Shown here in pieces: positions 1 through 11,329 of a DNA stretch of 64,000 nucleotides (position 1 is its first letter; every line of letters starts with the position of its first letter). The notes under the pieces were generated by a model. That model was not told where the DNA came from. It made no database searches and saw nothing but the letters and a program-made list of their open reading frames with translations. This DNA is from Seiridium cupressi (lineage: Eukaryota; Ascomycota; Sordariomycetes; Amphisphaeriales; Sporocadaceae). Location: assembly GCA_036674765.1 (NCBI GenBank), contig JARVKI010000048.1, positions 1-64,000 on the forward strand. Reading direction: 5' to 3'. A program made the position numbers and the translations under genes.

Positions 1-74
<74 letters not shown>
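1..74. repeat. 74-nt poly-C run at window edge
   Basis: The first 74 bases are all C. The run ends abruptly inside the last readable exon of the NmrA-like gene, whose reading frame is open right up to it. Pezizomycotina telomeres are usually CCCTAA repeats, which this is not. It is most likely a contig-end artefact, for example a poly-G read tail in reverse complement, rather than a real tract. Confidence 0.9.
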
Positions 75-75
<1 letters not shown>

Positions 76-1024
76 CATATGAAGATCATCCATACCTCGA
101 ACTCTACTACCAATCTCGACGATCTGGGAGAACTTGAGTCTATTGCCTCTGATGCCCCCTGTCGTAGGCCAAACGCCCTGGTATTCTACCGCTCGAGCGA
201 CAATCGCGGCAAGATCGGCGACTGTAGTCAGAGTTATGACAGGGTCGTAATGGCCATCTAACACGATCGCACGGCTGTTTTGGAAGTCGAAAACGCTTTG
301 CAGTGGATCGACGTGGCGCGCAGTCTTGTGGGGGAATGCTAGATAGTCTAAGAAAAGGCCGGGCTGGAATAGAGTGTATTCGAGGACCTACCAGGATGAT
401 TGGTTAGAATCAGATGAACCTGTTGTAGCATGGGAGTGTCTTACATTATCTTTCTCATTCACCTGCTTCAGGTACTCTCTGATCTCTTCCTTCCCTTTCC
501 ACCAAGCCATTTCGACTGTTTTCTTGCTTTCGTTCCGTGAGTCATGGATTTGAAGAAACTCAGGGAACATGATGAGCCACCTTACCTTCCGTACTCGCTC
601 GGTGCAAAGCGTTGCACACCAGCGCTGATTGCGGCGTCAATGAGGTTCTTCTGCGACATCTGACCAGGATCCGAGAGAATCTGCACAAAAGACAAGACGG
701 TATGAATGCCCTCAAGAGCTCCTATCAACCCTTTCTTGTCATTATAATCAATAGATCGCCAATGAATCCCATGTCCGATGTCAATGCTCGGAGTATCCTA
801 AGTATGATATCAGCGTGCGATCAATGGACGAGCCTAAGCATTGCTTATGAGGCCATTCCCACCGTTCGGCTCAAAATAGTCACGTCATGCTTTTTGGCAA
901 CTACAAGCGCGTCAATGATCTCACGGGCAACTTCTGCAAGATAGGTTAGCTGTGATGCATGGTTGAGTCGAACAAAGACGGACAACTTACGCCCAGAACC
1001 TCCGGCAACTGCTATCTTGACCAT
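75..1024 (-). CDS. NmrA-like / isoflavone-reductase-like NAD(P)-binding protein, 3' truncated
   Basis: Partial gene of five exons read as 991-1024, 863-933, 586-797, 445-526 and 75-387; the C-terminus is lost at the poly-C run. The N-terminus MVKIAVAGGSGQVAREI has the Rossmann GGxGxxA dinucleotide loop. Downstream come the family patterns HTVLSFVQ, NLIDAAISAGVQRFAPSEYG and FQPGLFLDYLA, typical of fungal NmrA-like and aromatic-alcohol-reductase proteins that bind NAD(P)(H) and act as reductases or redox sensors in the cytosol. All four introns have GT and AG ends. The gene is divergent from the C6 regulator at 1675, with 650 bp between them, so that regulator may control it. Substrate unknown. 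The exon 3/4 junction is the least certain. Confidence 0.8.
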
Positions 1025-1674
1025 GTTAAAGTGTCAGAATTGATTTCGATCTGTTATTGTCCTCGAGCTGACAGTTTACGGGTTTGATGAGTCCTGAGCT
1101 GGATGCAAGCGCAGCAAAACAGGAGTAGCTTCGGCATCTTTTATACATGCTCGTGATCATGTTCTACATTAAGCTACCGCGGTCGCGCTGGGTATCAAAC
1201 CGCCAAAGAGATGCGATCGAGCTTGCGGGACCGCCGGATCCATTCCTACGACCGCGGAGTATATGGGTTGCCTGATAGCTGGAGCCGGGCATTAAGTTCC
1301 TTGATTAGTCAATGGACTATTGATCGCAATCCTGAGAGACCCATCCATTTAGTGGATTTTGCTGGTTGCTTTATTCATGGTGCTGCCATTCACACAATGT
1401 AGTGCTGTTCACCCCAGCGGGGGTTTGTGCACAGGTCTTCCGCCGCGGCGGAATTCTCAGCTATGCTGGGGCAGTGAAAGCGCTGATCAAGTGACAAGTG
1501 TAGACACGATTTCTGACACCTTGAACACTTGCAACAACGGTCATTATTGGGACCACCATCTGCACCATCACTATGTCCTTCGAAAACCGATAGACCACTT
1601 GTTATTTTTCGTAACTCGCCCGAAGAGATTATCTGCTGGGACTAGCTGAATGGGGGGCGCTCTTGAACGCTAAA
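1025..1674. promoter_or_regulatory. Divergent intergenic region, NmrA-like gene / TF1
   Basis: A 650-bp gap between two divergent start codons, with no coding sequence that I can support. Its outstanding element is the palindrome at 1438-1453, described separately. It probably carries both promoters. Confidence 0.55.
1438..1455. promoter_or_regulatory. Perfect 16-bp CGG palindrome, candidate C6 operator
   Basis: TTCCGCCGCGGCGGAA is a perfect 16-bp palindrome about 220 bp upstream of the TF1 start codon. Its right half, CGGCGGAATT (1446-1455), recurs exactly upstream of the paralogous regulator TF2. Inverted CCG/CGG triplets are the usual binding targets of Zn2Cys6 dimers. Binding itself is an inference. 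Confidence 0.5.
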
Positions 1675-4051
1675 ATGTCGGAAGTGCGCCCGGGCTGCGT
1701 TTCCTCCGCGGCGGATGAAACGTCAAGGCCACCCAAGAGAAGAAGGATCCGCAAAGGCACACAGAGCTGCTGGGAGTGCAAGCGGCGCAAAACTCGATGC
1801 ACATTTGCAAACCCTGCCGAAGCAGTATGTGATGGATGCAGGAGTCGGGACACCAAATGCATTAGCCAAGAATTTGATGACGAGGGAGGGCCTGGCGGTG
1901 GAAAGGTCGATAGGATCAGCCGAATGGAATCGTTGGTTGAACAGCTGGTCCAACGCAGCGATGCCGAAATGCCCAATACATTCTCCAGGCATCGGTTGAC
2001 TCAAGGAGTGGATGGAGTGCCAGTGGCAAGTGCATCTCATTTCGAAATATACATTCATCTAACAGTTCACCAAGCAAACCCCCAGACACGGTGAATCGGT
2101 CGTCAACGCGGACCATTCTCCCTCTGCCTCGCTGACGGTTCCGGTTCCTGACGTAGGGAGCAATACAATTGACAGTCTTGGTGATCTGTCCCGGGACCTC
2201 TTAGCGGTATGGCCCAGTAGGCACGATCTGGATTTAATATTGAGCATTCCGGCCAATGCTTCGGTCTTATTCCACGGTGTTATCTGTGTACCGTACTGCG
2301 AGTTCCTCTCCAGGGAAGTATTGTCACCACGAAGCATATTACAACTCCCTGAGCAACCACCTCGTCCGGTTGTGATCGCAAGGAGACTTCTTATGCTAGG
2401 CATTCTCATACAAGGCATGCCTCCGAGCTCGGTCGAAAAGTTGACTAACTGGAATCTGGAACCACGCACCATCATGTCTCGTGCCGTAAGAACAGCTAGT
2501 CGACTTGTGACAAGTGATGACGAGATTGTCAGCTCCCTCGAAGGCATTGAGTGTGTCATGATCGAGAGCATGTACCATAACAACGCTGGCAATCTTCGAC
2601 GCGCGTGGCTGATCAACCGAAGAGCCATGGTTCTAGCGCAGATGATGGGCCTTCATTCGGGGTATAGTCCATCGAGCCTAGTACTGGAATTAGGTATTCA
2701 GAATCGTATCGACCCCGACTACATGTGGTTTCGCTTGCTCACGTCAGACCGGTATCTGTCGCTAATGCTGGGTCTTCCACACGGATCGCTCGACAATGTA
2801 TTTGCTAGGTTAAGGCGACTCGAGAGTTGTACGGCTTTGGAACGCCTGGAGCGCATGGAATCAGCCGCAGCTGGACTGATCCTGCAGCGAAACAGCGCTG
2901 AGCGACTCGACTTCATCGCAACATACAAGATTGACCAGACTCTCCAGGAGGCTGCAGCATTGATGTCACCACAGTGGTGGCTTCTGCCGCCTGACCTGAG
3001 TGTCATTGATGGCAGTGAAGCCAAGGCATTTGAAGAGACTATTCGAGTCATGACCCAATTCGCCCATCAACACCTTTTAGTTCAATTGTATCTGCCGTAT
3101 GTGGTGCAACGGTCTTCGGCGAGCCCGGATTGTGTCTACGGCAAGATGACAGCTGCAATAGCTAGTCGTACAATTCTCGCTCGGTTCGTGGCCTTTCGCC
3201 ATTCCATTCTCGGAACTAGTTATTGCCGTGGCGTAGACTTTATTGTCTTTATTGCTGCTACGGCACTTTGCCTTGTGCACATACAAGCTCGTCGCAGAAT
3301 ATTAAACGACGCTGCTGAAGGCGTTAATGGCCTGCATTCGCTTACACACCAACGACTGAGCGACCGGGGACTGTTAGAGAGCGTCTTGGATATCATGGAG
3401 ATGACGGCCCAAAGGAGTCAAGATGCGATCGCGCAGAAGATTTCCAGCATTCTTAAATCCCTTCTAGTCGTTGATGATAAGTCCGCGGGAGGGAGGGACT
3501 ATCATGTCAGTGCATCATCAAAAGTTGATCATCAGGAGCCTCGATGTCCCGGCAATGCCAATGAGACCTCTGATGTACTGTGCATCGAGATTCCTTACTT
3601 TGGGACAATCAAGATTGGATATAGCCCATCGTTCTTTGATGATCCTTACTTGAATCAGGTGCCCCCCGACGATCTACATAGTAGCCTGTCCATCTCCCAG
3701 TCTCTCGATGTGACGCAAAATGGATGCGAGCAGGGACATGCAGGAAGTTCATCCATGGCCACCCATTTCGGCTTCGAAATTAGCAACGGTGAACCAATAA
3801 ATGCGGATTGGCAAACGGTTCCATCATACCAGGATTTGCCAGCTCCATTCAAACAACATCCAGCAAATTCCAGCCAGTTTCTCCCCCCATCCATCACTAG
3901 CACCACACAGGAGATACATGTCCTTGTACCGGGACCAGAGGCGGATATAGACGATTGGGTGTTACAAGGCGTTGATATGGCTCTATTTAGGAGTCTTGGT
4001 GAAGGCTCGACCGGGTTTTGTGGAACAAGTCCGTCGCCTCGTACGCAGTAA
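1675..4051 (+). CDS. Zn2Cys6 transcription factor (TF1)
   Basis: Predicted 778-aa nuclear activator or repressor. Exons 1675-2025 and 2066-4051. The basic stretch PPKRRRIRKGTQ precedes the binuclear cluster SCWECKRRKTRC...CDGCRSRDTKC (C-x2-C-x6-C-x9-C-x2-C-x6-C, residues about 31-60). The long C-terminal part holds the fungal-TF middle homology region (NLRRAWLINRRAMVLAQMMGLH, then MWFRLLTSDRYLSLMLGLP). ATG 1675 was chosen because the frame opens just upstream and the cluster lies near the N-terminus. The intron is only 40-43 nt; its donor is either GCAAGT (GC-AG) or GTGGCA three bases earlier, and both keep the frame. It is clearly paralogous to TF2 (4221-6498), which faces it tail to tail. 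Targets unknown; the nearest candidate is the NmrA-like gene. Confidence 0.85.
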
Positions 4052-4220
4052 CGTCGAAAAGCGCACCAGACATTAGATATACAGACTTTGGTGATGGTAC
4101 TATTACTTCTGTTGGAGGGTCCTGCCATACATACCATGGTTTCCTGTACACGGTCTAGGATGACGTTCGATGCATATCAATTTCCTTACATATTGGGTCG
4201 GGGCATCATGTTTGAAAAGC

Positions 4221-6498
4221 TCACTTTCCATGACTACTAGCCATCTCTGGTGTATCTTCGACCCACTGCTGCTCGAGACCAATAGCGTCCTCGTAGGATG
4301 TTCCTCTCATCAAGCTATCGAAAAATGCCATGTCGACACCCTGGAAAGCCCAGTCGCTGGCTTCGGCCGCAATGGGAAAGATTCCCACATCAGACTGCAG
4401 AGCGACGTTTTCACGTCGAGAGCCGGCATCTTGTGGTAGAGATTGCTCATCTCCGTGCACTTGTGGACGCGGGTTTACCTGTTCAGTCATGGGTGGAGAT
4501 GCGACCGTGCTACTGGATGCGACGAATGATTCACTGTGTAGAAATTCCACATGAAGACTCGGACGCAGTCGAGATGCCGCATTCCAGAGTGACGGTTGCC
4601 GAGAGATGGGACCCTGGCGAGAGATCTTGATAGTGCCGAGGAACGGGATAAGCAAGCGAAGCTCTTCGCCCTCCTTGCCCTCTTGCGTATCAGCATCCCC
4701 TATTACGCTCCTGGCCGTGTAACTGCTCCCATCAGCTGCGTCCGCCTCGATGCTGAGTAATTGCCTGATCAACTTAGCGCTGTGTTCGGTCATCAGATTC
4801 TTATGAATGTCACTGGTCATTTGATCTAGAGCTTGGTCCAACATGGCGCGGTCGCTCGGGCGCTGGTGAGCTAGGAAATTGGTTGCTTCTCCGTGTTGGT
4901 GAGCATCCAGATGAGCAAGCAGAAGCGTCATTGCTGCCAAGAGAGCAAAGAAGTCCACCGGTCTCGAACAGGATGACATCGGGTTGAAGGTTCGGTGAGC
5001 AATGAAGCGCGTCATTATATCTCGGCTAGCGTTTACGCAGGTGATTTTTGAGTGCTCATGCTCGATACTGTCGCCTGTCTGCATCATATACGGTAGGTGG
5101 AGCTGGATCAGTAGGCCATAGTAGTAGACCTGAGCTGAAAGGCGTACTGTTTCTAACAGAGTATCCGGCGATCCTGGTCTGAGGTTGTGAAAGCTGGCCG
5201 GTCGCCAGAAGCTTGCAGGCATGCTCTTTGAAACTCTCAATAGCGTGGAGTCGATCGACAAGGTTGTTGCAATCTCGCTCGCGGAGAAGGGGCTTTCGTT
5301 TCGTTCCAGGACGCGAGATGCGATGACTGTAAGTTGTCGCTCAAATACACCGAGCGGTGGTTCATGCCGCAAAACCGGTGCCGATACCATAGACTTATCA
5401 GTCGTCCCCTGAGGTAGGCCGAGGAGCAGGCTGAGATATCGATCCATATAAACGATACGGAACCACATGAAATCTGGCTTGGCATCAAGCTCCGGGTCTA
5501 TGCGACGAAGCAGTGGTATAGGAGAGCGGTGGATACCCATCAACTGAGCGACCGTCATTCCCCTTCGATAAACCGCCCAAGCTCGCCGAAGGTTCCCACA
5601 GTTTATCTCAAAAACACCCTCCAGCATGATGCAGCACAGACCATCGATGGTTCCATGCATTTCTTCCTTGGTTGTTACCCAAGTCCTAGCAGTCGTCACT
5701 AGGCGATGCATGAGTAGGCCTTTCGGTTCAGAAAGGCCATGCAACATTTCTCCAGCTGGGCACTGCAGAGTGATCGCAAACAACAGCATTACTTTGGCCA
5801 ATATTACCGGGTGTGTATTCGGACCAGGAAGTTTAGCCGCCGGGTACGGTTCGTCAAATGTCTCCGGTGTCAGCTTACTGTGCGGTTGGGTGTTGATTAA
5901 ATTGGTGTAAAATGACGGTCTAGAACTCTCTTTGAGCAGTATATCGGTATCTCTTTCAGTTGGTAATGCTGCAAATAAGTGATGAAGTACGGTTTCCGCC
6001 TCGGGTTGACCTGGTACCGCTTGTGACTCCGATGTGAGTTGTGAGAAATATGGAGCCGATTCACCAAGGCTCTAAGATACAATTAGGGAGAAAGTTCGAT
6101 ATATCTCTGGGTGATTCACATACTTCTGCAGGCGTGGGGGGAGCTCGAGTTGATGAGAATGATGAGTTAATTGAGCGAGAGTTTGGGGCATCAGAGCTTG
6201 AGCCCCTGTCTTGCTCTGGCCCCCTTCCAACATAACTTGTCGTGCCGGCATCCTTGCCAACAATAAAATCGTTCATGAAGTCTTCAACCCTTGATATGCG
6301 TTCAAAAAGATGTCGATTGCCTTTGCTTGCCGGAGCCAAACCTTCTGGCATATCCTGACTGACACATGCCGCACGCCGCCGCTGGCAGCCGGTGCAAGTG
6401 GGATCTTCAGACGATACAAAAACACACCTGATCTTCCGCCGCTTACATTCCCAGCAAGACCTAGTCCCTTTGCGAACCTTTCTACGCCTAGTCGACAT
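4221..6498 (-). CDS. Zn2Cys6 transcription factor (TF2), paralogue of TF1
   Basis: Predicted 741 aa, exons 6124-6498 and 4221-6071, joined by a 52-nt phase-0 intron (GTATGT...TTAG). The start MSTRRRKVRKGTRSCWECKR gives a cluster of C-x2-C-x6-C-x9-C-x2-C-x6-C form (SCWECKRRKIRC, TCTGCQRRRAAC). The body matches TF1 through the middle homology region: GNLRRAWAVYRRGMTVAQLMG and MWFRIVYMDRYLSLLLGLPQG correspond to the same blocks in TF1, and both C-termini share the pattern DW.(F/L)QGVDMA. The two genes are convergent with 169 bp between stop codons. The promoter side carries two nested inverted repeats. Function unknown beyond DNA binding; autoregulation or cross-regulation with TF1 is plausible. 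Confidence 0.87.
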
Positions 6499-7055
6499 GT
6501 CTTGGTTGAATGAGACCCCGGTGTGGCCGCTACCCGTGCTCAGAGTTGTCGCCGCTGCCAGCTCTTCATCCAAGGCGTCAACCACGGCGGCCCGTCGCGA
6601 GTGGACACCTGCGCAGTTTGCGACTGTCAAATAAATTGTCTCCCGTGCGGCGGAGAAGAGCGTTGGGAAGTGGTCGAGTCTCTCGTTGATGGCTGCGGAA
6701 TAATGTTGGGTGAATTGATGTGATCAATTCCGCCGCCATGGGCAAAGCGGTGGTACGGCCCCACATACTTTCGCCGTATATGTGGGGCCAATCGTCCGTT
6801 ACGGCGGAATTACATATGCCATGTATACATGTAGCTGAACTGGTCTTTATTCAAGCCCTTATTTCTACGGCTAAGCCAGGCTCCAAGCCAGCTTAATAGA
6901 GATTCAAACTGATGCGTGATTACCTTCGAACGTTGACGACAACGTAAAAACATGGCGTTGATTCGTACACAAGCTTGTGCTGAACGGTCAAATCCCTTGG
7001 CTGCGTGCTGAAACTGTCATCCGCTGTCCAGCTAGATTGCCCTTACAGCGTCGGC
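6499..7055. other. Divergent intergenic region, TF2 / decayed MCT transporter
   Basis: A 557-bp region with no supported gene. It holds the nested inverted repeats at 6726-6811. An open frame continues upstream of the TF2 ATG (to about 6630) without an ATG, so a TF2 start further upstream through an extra exon cannot be excluded. Confidence 0.5.
6726..6811. promoter_or_regulatory. Nested inverted repeats upstream of TF2
   Basis: Outer arms AATTCCGCCG (6726-6735) and CGGCGGAATT (6802-6811) are perfect 10-bp inverted repeats. Inside them GGCCCCACATA (6757-6767) and TATGTGGGGCC (6779-6789) form perfect 11-bp arms around an 11-nt spacer. The outer half-site equals the right half of the palindrome upstream of TF1. 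Together they look like a regulator-binding array about 230-310 bp upstream of the TF2 ATG; this role is inferred. Confidence 0.5.
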
Positions 7056-8391
7056 ATGGATCTTCATGTCATTGCAGACATCCTGAAGGAAGAGGCCGCA
7101 CCGGCGAAACCGACTAGTCACATCGCCCCCGCCGAAAGGCTCGAGACCGACACCAAGAAGCAGTTGGGCTCGACAAAGCCCTCAGCTCCTCCGAATGGCG
7201 GACTCGTGGCATGGCTCCAGGTTTCTGCAGGCTTCATCCTCTTTTTCAATACCTGGGGCATGATAAGCGCATTCAGAGTCTTTCAGACCTACTACGAGTC
7301 CGGGGAGCTCTTTGAAGCCTCCTCTACTGAGATTTCCTGGATCGGCTCCATTCACTGTTTCCTGCTCCAGCTGACCGGTCTCATTGCTGGGCCCATCTAC
7401 GGCAGGGGTTATCTCCGTCTGCTCCTTATCGCCGGCGGCCTCATGGTCGTTTTCGGGATGACGATGCTCTCGCTGAGCAACGAATACTGGAAGGCACTAC
7501 TGGCACAGGCTTTCTGCGTCGGCATCGGCGCTGGACTGCTCTTCCTGCCCACGGTCTCGTTGATACCAACGTGGTTTAGCACACGCATCGGCCTCGCCGT
7601 GCGTATTGCCTCGTCCGGCTCCTCGCTTGGCTGCGTCATCTATCCAATTGTGCTTTACCGGCTCATTTCACAGGTCGACTTCCCATGGGCAGTGAGATGT
7701 GTTGGCTTTATCGCCCTCGCAACCTTCCTCCTTCCTCTAGCCATGATGCGAACACGTATACAAGCACCGAAGCCGCGGGCCATGGTGGACTGGACCGCAT
7801 TCCATGATGCGCCCTTCAAGGCCTTTACTCTAGGTGTACTGCTAGTCTTCATCGCACAGAGCGTGCTCATCTTCTACATTTCATTCTACCCAGCGGATCG
7901 CGGCTTTACCAGCACGCCGTTAGCATTCTACGTGGGCGGCCATATTCAACGCCGGGTCGGTTCTGGGACAGATTCTACCTAACGCACTGTACGATCGAAT
8001 CGGCGTATTGAACACTATGGCGCCGTTGACGATACTTTACGGTGTCACAATGTTGTGCCTGCTCGGAGTGCATAATTCGGCGGGGATGATCGTTGAGGCT
8101 ATCGTTACCGGGTTCTTCAGCGGAGTTGTCATTGCGCTGCCGCCCGTGTGCTTCCGCGTGCTCACACAGATTAATTCCATGATCGGCACGCGCATCGGGT
8201 AGGGCTTTGCAATCGGCGGTCTTGGTTTGTTGACTGCCGGACCGAGTGCTGGTGCTGTTCTTGGGACCGTCGAACCGCTGAATTGGACCGGCCTCTGGGC
8301 ATATGGAGGCGTGACGGCGTGCGTAGCTGGGCTGGTCATTGTCTGTGTGCGAATTATGAGGTCTGGGCTCGCGCTGAGCATCGAAGTGTGA
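7056..8391 (+). pseudogene. Monocarboxylate-transporter-type MFS protein, broken
   Basis: Reading from ATG 7056 gives a soluble N-tail of about 48 residues, then NGGLVAWLQVSAGFILFFNTWG and further hydrophobic segments typical of fungal MCT-like (SLC16-type) transporters. The frame breaks near 7942: codons up to FYVGG are in one frame, while the family pattern IFNAGSVLGQILPNALYDR continues in the +1 frame. That second frame is then cut by TAG at 8200-8202, inside GTRIG*GFAIGG, where relatives commonly have Gln (CAG to TAG, one C to T change). Coding similarity resumes to the TGA at 8389-8391. No GT/AG pair explains the frameshift. The full-length ancestor would have had about 440 residues. Probably non-functional unless these are assembly errors. 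Confidence 0.8.
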
Positions 8392-8644
8392 TATTGAAGA
8401 ATAAAAGTATAGAGCAGGATCATTTGCAAAAGGTTTGCTGCCATCTAGGATGAAAGTAGCTTCGTAAATCGACGTTAGACTTGAAGGTAACAAATACAAC
8501 ATCAACACAAGAGGCGTCTATGAACCACACCGGAGAAAGGCTCTGAGCCTGTACTCGCAGCTTAGGTGCTGGCGGTTCTCAGTTCGTGTGTGAAAAGTAA
8601 TGACTATTGCAATGAAACCTCTCGGCTGTACGAGTGGATATGTT

Positions 8645-10230
8645 TCATTCCTTACCGTAGCACCTGAACGTACTGCCATGATGATCATCCCGTAAATTCA
8701 TTTGCCCTTGGCCATAGAGATTTTTCCTAAAGGTCCCTCCAGGTACCTCGTAGTCCCCCCACATCAATCCCCTTCTGACTAGTTCCGGCCGGAGAATATA
8801 GACCACATCTTCGAAGCTGGCGGGATTGGTCACATAAGCAATTAGGAACCCATCAACATCGGCCACTTCAGACCATTCTTCCATGACATCTGCAATCAAT
8901 TTAGAGGTCCCCACTGGGCAAGGATGGAATCCCAACGCCATCTTGAGCCCAACCTTCCTCGGTGTCCACACAATATCCGTTTTGCTGAAGTTCTTCATGA
9001 TGCCAGTGATCGCCGCTACCTGCGCTAGACCTTCCATGAGATCGGCGTTTTCAAGGGCGACGTCATATTTTGCTTTCGCTTCTTCCAATGTCTTTCCAAT
9101 GAACGGTGTGATACCAGTGAAGAACTTGAGAGCGGACGGGTCTCTCCCCATTGCGGCGGCTGCTGCCGTCGTATCACGGACTTGCTTCGCACATTGTTCT
9201 GGGAGCATACCCCCGATAAATATGCACTCAGCGTGCTTGGCAGCAAAGTCCATACCGGTCTTTGATGCACCAGCTTGGAACAAGACCGGAGCCCGCTGCG
9301 GAGACGGATGTACCTGATTGCGACCTCGCATCTTCAGCTACTTGCCCAAATTTTTCTTTTTAGCTGAATGGCCCGTCATCTTATACGATTCGAAGAAGGC
9401 GGTTACCATCGTGTTCAATCTTCCTGATCTTCGTACTATCATACGCCATCTTCCGTTCTAGATCCCACACCTGTGCCCCGTCATCCCAAGATCTCTCCCA
9501 AAGCCTTGTATCCGGTCAGTGTTTTGAAACCCTGACGTAACAGCTTCTTGTCTTAGGAGACTCACTTGTAGACTACGTCCATGTACTCGTTTGCCATAGC
9601 GTACCGCTCGTTCGTGAGGTAGAAAGTTGTTCTCCCCGAACGCATCAGCCGAAAATTGTGAGCACGAAGTGACGATGTTCCACGCAACCCTTCCCTAGAT
9701 GGTCCAGAGTGCTATATGTGCGAGCAGTGATATATGGCTTCACATATGTAGTGCTACAGGTTGCTCCAAACGAGACCGATTTAAATGCAGCGGCCATGGC
9801 TGAGATGATGACAAGCGGGTCCATCTGAGCGACCTTGGCTCCAGAATTGTTCCCGGTTAAGTCCACAGATTAGTATCTTGCATAATTGATGGACTTACGC
9901 GAATATCGATCTCATTTCGTCGCCAAGAACGTATTTGCCGGCATAGGAATCAGCAAAGAAGATACAACTCACCTTGCCTTCATCCGCGAGCTTGGCGATG
10001 TCGATCCAATATTCGAGCCTCTCTTTACTCCGAGAATTGTCACCTTCTCTCTCCTGGTTCACATCAGCTCCGAATAAACAAACTTGTACTAATATTCCAT
10101 CAACCTACTTTCGTTGCCCTGCACACATTTGATTTCCAATGCAAGCCGTTTCAAAGAAGGCAAGATGAATGCGCTTCTTGGGGGCCTTGGTGGTGAGGGG
10201 GATGGCGCTGGTATTAGAGAGATCAACGCA
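8645..10230 (-). pseudogene. Luciferase-like (NtaA/DszA-type) flavin monooxygenase, decayed
   Basis: The pieces together cover a whole NtaA/SnaA/DszA-type FMN-dependent monooxygenase: KAPKKRIHLAFFETACIGNQ (near 10,180), RLEYWIDIAKLADEGK, ARTYSTLDHL (near 9710), AWNIVTS, ERYAMANEYMDVVYK, LWERSWDDGAQVWD and the intact C-terminal part QVHPSPQ...VLFQAGASKTG (8645-9331). Lesions that I can see are a frameshift between STLDHL and AWNIVTS (about 9685-9692), a +1 shift before ERYAMAN (about 9601-9615), and TAG at 9338-9340 where relatives have an aromatic residue. At least one intron (after VVYK) still has good splice sites. No in-frame ATG is seen at the N-terminus. Relatives oxidise small organic substrates with a separate flavin reductase. 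Confidence 0.78.
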
Positions 10231-11329
10231 CAAGACGATTGGAAGATTGGGAAACCTTCCAAGAAGTCCACTTGACGAATATCTTAGAGAAGTCGGAAAC
10301 CCGGGTACGCACTGATGTCAGACTGTTTGTGCAGGTAAATGTTGGCAAAAGGTCACCAACTGCTTGACTACACCAAAAGACAGATTCAGGCATCATATTA
10401 TCGCGAAAGTTCATAGCTAATCGGCTTTATATCACTCAAAGATAAGTACTTGGTCGGGGCCAGTAGCATTTTCTAGTCGCGACCACATAGTCGTCACGGA
10501 TCTGTCGGGCTTATCCATCGGGTTCGGGTTGTGCAATTGCGGAATCCGGTTACTTCCCCGATGCTTCGATGCCAGAGCAAACCAGGTACGAGGTCGACAA
10601 CATATTACACTTACTCCGATATATACGGCGAAGATGAATTGTAAGCATGGATGTCGGGAGGGACGCCTTTTATTCGGCAGTCGCTGTCGCGCCTCGGACC
10701 CGCTACTGATGCATTCAAGCATTAGGTGGGCACTGGCACCTTTCCGAATGGGAGAGGGTATGAAGTCGGCGATACTGAATCTAGAGAATTTGAGAGGCGA
10801 GGACAATTTCGCCAAAACCGCAACCGTCTTAAATGTATTCCTGCTTCTTTGCGCTGTGTCCTCTTTACTATTACACTAGCATTTGCTGACTAGCACTAGT
10901 CGCTCAAACCTGGCTCTTGAACTAAAGCTGCGCCGCCACTGAAATTTGTGTCCCCGCTTATCCATCAACTGCTGGAATCGGAATCGGAATCGCCTCTCTG
11001 TGTCAGCACTCACTCACATGCAGCATGAGATCGAACGGGCTACAGACGACGTAAGTCGCTGTACCATAGGGATTTCTTCCCTTGAAGATGTGCATTGGCG
11101 CTTACAAAGCTTGTTTACCCCGCAAAACGTTGAATTCCATGCGGAGGCGGAATCGCCTTTGGCGCTCCGTACCAGTCAGAAACAAGCAGTTGCAGGCCGT
11201 ACAAGGATCGTGCTGCCATGGAGGCTGTCATGAGGGATTAGTAGAGTGAGTATATAGTTTCTGTATGTGAAAGCTTCAATTCAAATTAGTCTTTGTTCCT
11301 GGATTATTATAGAGCTACATCTCAGAGCC
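10231..11329. other. Intergenic region upstream of the P450
   Basis: I see no gene. It contains short GGAATC tandem units near 10,975 and presumably the P450 promoter. Open frames here have no recognisable protein pattern. Confidence 0.4.

Noticed and set aside
1..74. Poly-C run as a telomere
   Set aside because: Pure C, without the CCCTAA unit; it also interrupts a gene.
10432..10879. Overlapping open frames of 127 and 116 codons
   Set aside because: Neither translation shows domain patterns, and they shadow each other on opposite strands.
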